A stretch of 64,000 nt of DNA from Heloderma charlesbogerti (lineage: Eukaryota > Chordata > Lepidosauria > Squamata > Helodermatidae). Below the pieces are notes generated by a model. It worked only from the letters and a program-made list of their open reading frames with translations, was not told the DNA's origin and did not search any database. The position numbers and the translations under genes were made by a program. Positions 57,985-64,000 of the stretch are shown here, one piece after another; the stretch's first letter is position 1; every line of letters begins with the position of its first letter. Where the stretch lies: positions 248,001 to 312,000 of the forward strand of contig JANEZZ010001844.1 of the NCBI GenBank assembly GCA_026122225.1, in the 5' to 3' direction.

Positions 57985-58800
57985 AAAAATCCCACCCATC
58001 TTGGACTCCTTTTCTCGTTAGAGTCGCTTGCCATGGGACCTTACTGATCATTGTTCTGAGTTTATTAAAATTGGCTTTCTTAAAATCCAGGGTACATGTT
58101 TGGCTACACTCGGCTTTTGCTTCCTTTAGAACCAAGAACTCAAGTATAACATGGTCACTTTCCCCCAGAGTTTTCAGCAACACAAGTCAGGAATTTCTTG
58201 GAGGGGCCATGTTTTGCAGAATTTTTCTCCCAACAAATATTGGGGAAATTGAAGTCCCCTATTACTACTACATCATGATTCCTTGAAACATTGGCATTTT
58301 GCTTTTAAAAGTTTCATCCTCATCTTCTCCTTGATTTGGTGGCCAGTAGTAGACTCCAACCACCATGTTCCGTTTATCCTGTGCTCCATTTATTTTAACC
58401 CAGATGCTCTCGATGGGGCTACCAACCTCATCCTCCTGTATTTCTGTGCAGAGATACGTATTGTTAACATATAGTGCAACTCCACCTCTCTTTCTGTTCC
58501 TTCTGTTCTTTTTGAACAAATTATATCCTTTAATTGCTGTATTCCGGTCATGGGAATCATCCCACCAAGTTTCAGTTTCACCTATCAAGTCAAAATTTCC
58601 CTGCTGTATTAAGAGTTCAAGTTTGTTCTGTTTGTTTCCCATACTCTGGGCATTAGTATATAGACATCGAAGACCATGTGCTTCATGGTCTGGCTTTCTT
58701 CCTACATGTTTGTGAAGACTATTATTGGGTGCTATTAGAGCTGTTCTCTCCGTTGCAGTGCATGAGCCTTCATCCATTGTTACCCCCAACTTTACGTCTC
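57985..58800 (-). pseudogene. CR1 LINE ORF2 fragment, endonuclease domain
   Basis: The minus-strand frame (58268-58789, 173 codons) has the apurinic-endonuclease layout: LRCLYTNAQSMGNKQ, then FDLIGETETWWDDSHD (TETW), GYNLFKKNRRNRKRGGVALYV, IWVKI and VVGVYYWPPN. After a frameshift near 58265 it continues DFNFPNICW and GESDHVILEF. The conserved ITETWW is GETETWW here. No RT domain follows, so this is an internal CR1 fragment rather than the usual 3' end. Confidence 0.93.
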
Positions 58801-59060
58801 CCTTCCCCGTAGGATTCAGTTTAAAGCCCTCCTGATGAAGTTCCTCATGCTATGGCTCAGTGGTAGTTACTTCTGAGTAGACATTTTATTTACTTTATTT
58901 ATTATAATACTTTTATTCCTCTTAAGATATTAAAATCCCTAAACAGTTCACACTCCCTAGACACATATAGGATTGTGCTGTAAGTGAGTAGGGAGTAGCT
59001 GAGTAGGGATTTGAACCGAGACTTCCCAAGTTCTAATCTGACACCAATAGTGTTAATTTA
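58801..59060 (-). mobile_element. LINE-tail and SINE fragments
   Basis: 58880-58985 is T-rich with tttatttactttatttatt and an end cacacataggattgtgctgt-like. 58985-59055, read on the minus strand, has ggttcaaatccctactcagctactcc, a tRNA-SINE B-box part. Confidence 0.45.
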
Positions 59061-59119
59061 AGGAGAAGGCTAGGTTATTTTGTCCTTCTGGGTGCATCAA
59101 TCATGTGGGATTATCTTTA

Positions 59120-59133
59120 CCACTAGGTGGCAC
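59120..59133 (+). promoter_or_regulatory. Candidate CTCF site
   Basis: ccactaggtggcac fits the CTCF core CCASYAGRKGGCR. Only the sequence match supports it. Confidence 0.3.
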
Positions 59134-59930
59134 TAAAGGACCTGTAATGAAGTTTTCCCAAAGGCAAGAGGTGATTTCATTGATGATCTGCACTACAGAT
59201 CATTGCTGTATCAAGGGATTTTCTTGCTGTCTGTGAGTGTCCAGTATTGAATTCTTCCATTAGCAATGTTTGGCCTCTGCTCCTTGTCCTTTGTGCAGCC
59301 ACTAGTTTTCTGAACAAATGGGCAGAGAGCATTGTACTGAAAAGCCTTGCCAATCTTCAGATTTTGAAGCAGTGCTTAAATTATGGGGGGAAATTTGGGG
59401 CAGGGGGCTTTAATGAAATCCACAAGCCGGCACCTTGACTCCCCCTGCCCAATTTTAGCCAAATCTATTTTTGGTAGCTAAGGGGGCTGGGACCCTACTG
59501 GACTCCTACAATTTGAGCATTAGCTTTGAAGGAGCAGTCCAGAGTGAAGGATGAAATATTCCTGCGTCCCATCAAAGTATAGATATATAGTTTGGCCAAT
59601 TAACTTAGGGTTCATCAAGTGGGCCCTTGCCCATGGGCTTACTCAGCATGGTCAGAATTGGACCATTGGGGGTTGCTTTTCTCAAGCCCACAAACGTCCT
59701 CTGATGTTCCACAGGAACATCTGTTGTCCAGGGAATAGAAAGATCTCATTTAAGTTTTGTGACGCAACGTTCACTTACGGCATAAAGAGTGGAACCTACC
59801 ATGGCCAGGTGAAAAAGGGGGCAGGACTCCTCAACTTTTCATAGTTGTATAAAAGAGGGAGTTTCACCCTTGGCCCTCTTTTTCACTTGATCTTTGCCCC
59901 AGTATCCAGCTTCTGATGGTGATCCAGTAA
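59134..59930. other. Unassigned intronic DNA
   Basis: No exon or repeat recognised. Confidence 0.4.
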
Positions 59931-59944
59931 CAAGTTACAGTATC

Positions 59945-60175
59945 CAGTGGAGCCCCACCACTGCCATTGTGCTAGCATAAACCACTGCTTGCACGATGTA
60001 AGTAGCGTATTTGGGAAAACTGGCGATTTCCCACCAACGTTTGAGGCTGCCATCAAGTTTTGGCAGAAAATTGCTGCTTTTCCCTGTGTGATAGTTACAT
60101 TGCTCAAGCAGTGGTTCTGTAGCACTCACAGGAGAGCACCATTGAATCCTTCCCAAAATAACCCCTGGCATTACC
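59945..60175. mobile_element. Foldback MITE, TATCC family, diverged copy
   Basis: ccactgcttgcacgatgtaagtag (59983-60005) is inverted as gatagttacattgctcaagcagtgg (60089-60113). Outer tatccagtggagc faces gcaccattgaatcc. Shares the caagcagtgg...agtgc block with copy 2 at 55128. Confidence 0.55.
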
Positions 60176-60234
60176 TCATCGTCATTCTGACTGGCAATAA
60201 ACATCTTTGCAGATCTGGTGCAGACAGAGCCAAA

Positions 60235-60620
60235 AGCACTCAGTGGACCAGTTCACACATAATGACAGCCCATGGGTTAAACAACCCATGGGCTGTCATG
60301 CATGCACCAGCAGGAGAGAGCAGATGTGCTGCCTCCCATGGGCCCGCCACTTCCTCAGCAATCCATGATTGGCTCCTTCATAGGTTTCTTAGCATGTTGT
60401 CCAAACCTGGAGTGTTAACCCAACAACAAACTATAGGTTAACTCCAGCGGTCTGAGTTCAGATGACACACTCAGTGAACTACGAAGGAGCTGATCATGGG
60501 TTGCGAAGTAAAAACGGAAGTGGTGGGCATGCTACAGGCAGTGCATCTGCTCTTCCCCGCTCATGCATGACAGCCCATGGGTTAAATAACTGTCTTTACC
60601 TGAGAACCAGGTCACAGCGA
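60235..60620. mobile_element. MITE with gttcacacataa ends and an inner perfect palindrome
   Basis: ccagttcacacataatgaca start; atgacagcccatgggtt aaac aacccatgggctgtcat (60261-60299) is a perfect hairpin. The half-motif gacagcccatgggttaaata recurs at 60570, and ctgagaaccagg closes it. Confidence 0.65.
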
Positions 60621-61230
60621 TGTTCAGCTTTCTGATGTTTAGGGATTAAGCCAGGAAGTATCAAGTCACTTTATTTTCTGTCAGTATTGCCCTGTTCCTA
60701 GTGCAAATGAAACTATTCCATAGTTGCAGTATGGCTTTTCTCTAGTGGGTTTGGTTGCTTTTAGGTTTGGTCATTAGGATGGCCCAATGGAACAGTAGAC
60801 AGGGTTCTTGCACCTTTAGTAGTTGTGTAAAAGAGGAAACTGCAGCAGGGGTAACTTCCCTGACAAGCTACTCTTGAAGGTGTAGGAGTCCTGTCCTCTT
60901 TTGCATCTGACCACCCTAGTTGCTAATGAGTTTAATATTTTTCCTCTTGTTATTTAATTTTACAAATAGGGCATCTCTGTTTGCTAAATGTTTGTCTAAA
61001 TACATCCTTATCAGTAATCTAACAGTTTGCTTCACTGATTTCTCAGATTACATTCATACTGGAATTTGCATACCTGATATAACCACTTAACCGCCAACAT
61101 CCTGCATCTGGAGCCCCTGGCAAACCAAGAAATGTGGGTTGTGCTCATCTACCACTAGATGGCATATTTGATTGTTTTATGTGCCTCCTCTGGATGTTAT
61201 TTTAGCCTTTATAGTACACGTGTCTGCTGA
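60621..61230. other. Unassigned intronic DNA
   Basis: Contains the candidate CTCF motif listed separately. No exon or repeat recognised. Confidence 0.4.
61152..61165 (+). promoter_or_regulatory. Candidate CTCF site
   Basis: ccactagatggcat, same orientation as the motif at 59120 and about 2 kb from it. Weak match at the last position. Confidence 0.25.
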
Positions 61231-61231
61231 T

Positions 61232-61380
61232 AGATGGGTTCAAATCCCTGCTTGTCTGTGAAGCTCTTGGGGTGGCATTTGAGCGTGTTTCACCTTTTGT
61301 GGTAGTTGTATGAGGCAGACAAAGAATGATCATACAATAACCTATCCTAAATCTCCTGGGAAAAAGTGAGAAAAATATAA
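61232..61380 (+). mobile_element. Sauria-type SINE fragment
   Basis: gatgggttcaaatccctgcttgtctgtgaagctcttggggtggc is the B-box and body. The tail is degraded. Confidence 0.55.
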
Positions 61381-61609
61381 ATATGACAGAATATTCAGTA
61401 TGAACAACTGAACTCTGTTCACACATTTTATGTTCATCACTTGATGTGTATTTGTGAAATAGCCAATATATATCAGTCAAAACGAGGTTTCCTGTTGTGT
61501 CATATTCAATATATCCATGGGGACAGCTAACACATTCAGCTATCAGTCAGAGATCACATAACATACATGTATGTGTGGGTCTCTCCGTTTAAAATCCATG
61601 TTTCAGTTT

Positions 61610-61740
61610 TCATTTTAATAGTTTGAATTGTTTTATACTGCATTTCCAATGTTGTATTTCTTTGTGAGGCACTCAGATATTTTGTGTTATGGAGTGGCTA
61701 TATAAATATAGTAATAGGTAATAAATGAAGTAAATACAAA
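61610..61740 (+). mobile_element. LINE/SINE 3' tail
   Basis: tttgaattgttttatactgcatttcc ... gtggctatataaatatagtaataggtaataaatgaag, typical of L2-like 3' ends. Confidence 0.4.
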
Positions 61741-61790
61741 ATGGGCTCTTAAGTACATTGGGTTCACAGAGCCAATATTATCTAAGTGCT

Positions 61791-61915
61791 CAGGGAAGGG
61801 GAATGTGTGGCTCTCCAGATGTTATTGGACTACAACTCCCATCAGCCCCAATGGTCAGGGATGATGAGAGTTGGAGTCCAACAGCATCTGCAGGACCACA
61901 GGTTACCCACCCCCG
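61791..61915. mobile_element. hAT-like MITE
   Basis: cagggaaggggaatgtgtggctctccagatgttattggactac ... gttggagtccaacagcatctg..ccacaggttacccaccccc. Confidence 0.8.
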
Positions 61916-61917
61916 CA

Positions 61918-62080
61918 ATAGCTAGTGTTATCCTCAAACTCAAGAGACTTGTGTTCAAATACCTTCTCAGCTGTGCACTCATTACTTGGCCTCAGGTAAG
62001 TCACATTCTTTCTGCCTCAGATCTCAGTCTCTAAAATAGAATTATGATCTGCCTCACAGTTGAGAACATGACAAATGAAA
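61918..62080 (+). mobile_element. tRNA-SINE fragment just upstream of exon 2
   Basis: gacttgtgttcaaataccttctcagctgtgcactcattacttggcctcaggtaagtcac resembles SINE B box and body. It lies about 190 bp before the exon. Confidence 0.5.
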
Positions 62081-62269
62081 AAATTTTGTACAGCATGCTA
62101 TATTCTTGTCACGGATTGTGTGAAATCCAGATTTGGAGGGGAAACTTCTCATGAAGCAGATTCTCTCCTGCAGTACCCTGTGGGTAGTGATTCCTGGTAA
62201 GTTGATGATTGTTAGCCAAAGCAAAGCAGGGAAAACAGCTCAGACTTCCTTTTGATTTCCCTTTTCTAG

Positions 62270-62410
<141 letters not shown>

Positions 62411-62429
62411 TGAGTGTTGCTGACTGGTG

Positions 62430-62640
62430 GGACAAAGCAAGCCATGTGGTTTACCGCTGCTCGCTTGGAGCTTTGCACTTGAGAATCGCAGCGTTGGAGG
62501 CGGCCTTGTTGACCCGCTTACACGTCAACGGCCTGCTTGAATAAAAAGGTCTTTGCCTGGTGGCGGAAGGACAGCAGAGAGGGAGCGAACCTAGTCTCCT
62601 CAGCAGGGAGTTCCAGGATAAGGTCGATATGTTCCGAATA
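62430..62640 (-). pseudogene. L2-clade LINE fragment in intron 2
   Basis: Minus-strand frame contains LELPAEETRFAPSLLSFRHQ and AKTFLFKQAVDV, the terminal ORF2 segment. Frameshifts follow. Confidence 0.7.
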
Positions 62641-62757
62641 TAGCAATACTTGGAATGAACCCAGCATTGCTGGAAATACAGGGATTTGCACACTTCTAGC
62701 GCATTTTAAATTGAACCCACCTGCATGGTGTAAAAAGCCAGATTGGCACTCTCTAAG

Positions 62758-63150
62758 GCAGGGGTGGGGGATCTCCAGACCATGGGCCAGAACTGGTCCA
62801 TGGGGCCTTCCCATCTGTCCCACAGTGTCCCATCTGTAGTGTTTGATCTGGGATGGCCTCACACTCCCCTGCACAGCAATTAGGCTTTTTAAAAAGCTTA
62901 CACAGGTACCAGAGTAAACTTTCTTTTAAGCCTGATTGCCATGTACAGGGGTGCTTGGATGAGGGAGAGCACTGTGACGTCCCGCCAAAATCATCCACTC
63001 CCACCCCTACACAGCAATTGGGCTTTAAAAAAAAGCATCTATAGGCACCAGTGAAATCTGTTTTAAAAGCCAAATTGCCACAGGGTGGGCATTTTGGGGG
63101 GGCAGGGGACAACGACACACAGCAGAACCCCTTTGTGTTCAAGGACTGAT
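62758..63150. mobile_element. hAT-like element with duplicated palindromic unit, intron 2
   Basis: Starts caggggtgggggatctccagaccat. The units 62872-62945 and 63011-63085 are direct repeats (cacagcaatt.ggcttt...aaaagc...gccaccagt/taccag...ttttaaagcc..attgcca), and each is itself an imperfect palindrome. Confidence 0.55.
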
Positions 63151-63254
63151 TCACACATGCAAATACACTGTGTCGATGTCAAATTGGCCAATTATATACA
63201 CATATGTGCCTGATCTATACCTGTATATAGATTGGCCAGTCTGAGGTTAATACT

Positions 63255-63345
63255 TCATGCATTTAATGAAGTGGACAGTGTCCACAAAAGCTTGTGCCAG
63301 AACAAATAAATGTGTTAGTCTTTAAGGTGCCACAAGACCCTTTGT
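63255..63345 (+). mobile_element. Decayed copy of the CTGATGA...GAAA repeat
   Basis: aatgaagtggacagtgtccacaaaagcttgtgcc then aataaatgtgttagtctttaaggtgccac. Stem gtggac/gtccac is kept; the core GAAA is aaaa here. Confidence 0.55.
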
Positions 63346-63394
63346 TATTAAGGCAATGTGAGCCTCAAAGAGCTTAAAATGGACATAAACAAGG

Positions 63395-63455
63395 TCCAGA
63401 AGAACTATGGTCTTATAGGCCCCTTCCAACCCTACTATTCTGTGATTCTATGTGC
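63395..63455 (+). mobile_element. CR1 3' terminus
   Basis: tcttataggccccttccaaccctactattctgtgattctatg is the classic CR1 terminal motif with two octamer units. Confidence 0.75.
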
Positions 63456-63545
63456 CTGAGGCTCGGCAGTGGAAATGTGTTCATAGTCTTGTGGTTTGCC
63501 TAGGCACTGAGTCATGTTGTAACTGAACTTGTTTGTGACTTCCAG

Positions 63546-63610
63546 TTTAGATGGAGGGGAACTCTTCAGTCGAATTCAAGACAGAGGAGACCAGGCTTTC
63601 ACAGAAAGAG
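63546..63610 (+). CDS. MAPKAPK2: MAPKAPK2 internal exon (exon 3), hinge and start of C-lobe
   Basis: This 65-nt exon follows a tgacttccag acceptor. Its first T completes the Cys140 codon begun at 62408-62409 (TG|T). The next 21 codons read LDGGELFSRIQDRGDQAFTER, matching human Leu141-Arg161, and the final G starts Glu162. The donor is G|gtatga. Leu141 and Glu145 lie in the ATP-site hinge region, where the peptide chain crosses from N- to C-lobe. Both splice sites and the phase agree with the upstream exon. Intron 2 is 1136 bp (62410-63545). Intron 3 starts at 63611 and runs off the window. The next exon (kinase HRD loop) is therefore outside. Confidence 0.97.
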
Positions 63611-63729
63611 GTATGAAGAGATACAGTAGATTTCTTAAAACTCGGCAACAAGCTTTTTACATATAATTTTGCCTTGTGAACCTGTATGAAGAGCCTTAAG
63701 ACTTCAGACAAAAGCGTTCAGTTTCTAAG

Positions 63730-63867
63730 ATGGTCTTCCCCAACCTGGTGACCTCCAGGTGTGTTGGACAGAAACTCCCATCATCGCTTCAGCCAGCATG
63801 GCCAGTCAGGCTAGCTGGCAATGGTGGGAGTTTCACACCAACACATCTGGAGGGGGAAGTCTGTTCT
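63730..63867. mobile_element. hAT-like MITE in intron 3
   Basis: tggtcttccccaacctggtgacctccaggtgtgttgg ... ccaacacatctggagggggaagtctg. Flanks ttctaaga and ttctaaag are similar. Confidence 0.75.
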
Positions 63868-64000
63868 AAAGGATGTACTTTCTCAGTTCATCCACAGTCC
63901 TGCAAACCATGATTTAGATCAGGTGTGGGCAGACTTCAGCCTAGCTGGATCTACTTTTTTTTTTCTAGAACCCTACCAGCAGGAGCCAGGTGCAAAATGG

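Larger units (their letters stand above)
1..62269 (+). other. MAPKAPK2: Inferred MAPKAPK2 intron 1 (and possibly 5' flank)
   Basis: No conserved exon of MAPKAPK2 or of a neighbouring gene was found in the 62 kb before exon 2. The canonical first exon encodes a proline-rich N-terminus and the glycine loop ending in the catalytic lysine. I looked for it in the GC-rich patches at 14.5, 37.5-38.4, 39.7-40.1 and 52.5-52.9 kb. These are transposable elements instead. In mammals intron 1 of this gene is also long (family knowledge). Whether the whole stretch is intron depends on where exon 1 lies. Confidence 0.65.

Overview
The window is vertebrate nuclear DNA, almost certainly from a squamate reptile (lizard or snake). 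Four copies of the 3' end of a BovB (RTE) LINE sit beside tRNA-derived SINEs of the Sauria type, L2-clade and CR1-clade LINE remains, many hAT-like MITEs and (GT)n/(CT)n microsatellites. No bacterial, plasmid or phage gene organisation is present, and I see no retroviral or other viral gene.

The only host protein-coding gene I can support is MAPKAPK2 (MK2, the p38-activated kinase) on the + strand. Two internal exons lie at the far right: 62270-62409 (codons equivalent to human Met94-Glu139) and 63546-63610 (Leu141-Arg161). They splice in frame through the hinge cysteine codon. Everything to the left of 62270 behaves as a very large first intron or upstream flank. The canonical first exon (proline-rich N-terminus, glycine loop, catalytic Lys) was not found and is probably upstream of the window.

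Layout: 1-9.7 kb holds decayed CR1 and L2 3' ends, MITEs and a compound (CT)n/(GT)n tract. 9.7-16.3 kb holds a 350-bp foldback element, hAT MITEs (one with a perfect 8-bp target-site duplication) and L2 tails. 17.5-18.6 kb is a broken L2 reverse transcriptase. 21.6-32.3 kb holds SINEs, BovB copies (one with a 14-bp duplication), a hAT element carrying a Sauria SINE, and a G-rich plus (GT)n tract. 34.76-35.11 kb is an intact small Cys/His ORF of unknown, probably transposon, origin. 37.44-38.40 kb is a 959-bp element with 15-bp TIRs, a perfect 8-bp duplication and a hierarchy of nested palindromes. 39.6-40.4 kb is an L2 3' end split by a 426-bp GC-rich element made of consecutive hairpins. 41.8-63 kb holds more SINEs, BovB, L2, CR1 (including an endonuclease-domain fragment) and MITEs, several of them nested.

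The most interesting material is structural rather than genic: the nested-palindrome element at 37.4-38.4 kb, which also contains an ATG-led open stretch ending at a strong splice donor in the right phase for MAPKAPK2 exon 2; the hairpin-chain element at 39.7 kb; and a repeat family with a hammerhead-ribozyme-like core. Family names for repeats rest on recognition by eye. Target-site duplications and inverted repeats were read directly from the sequence.
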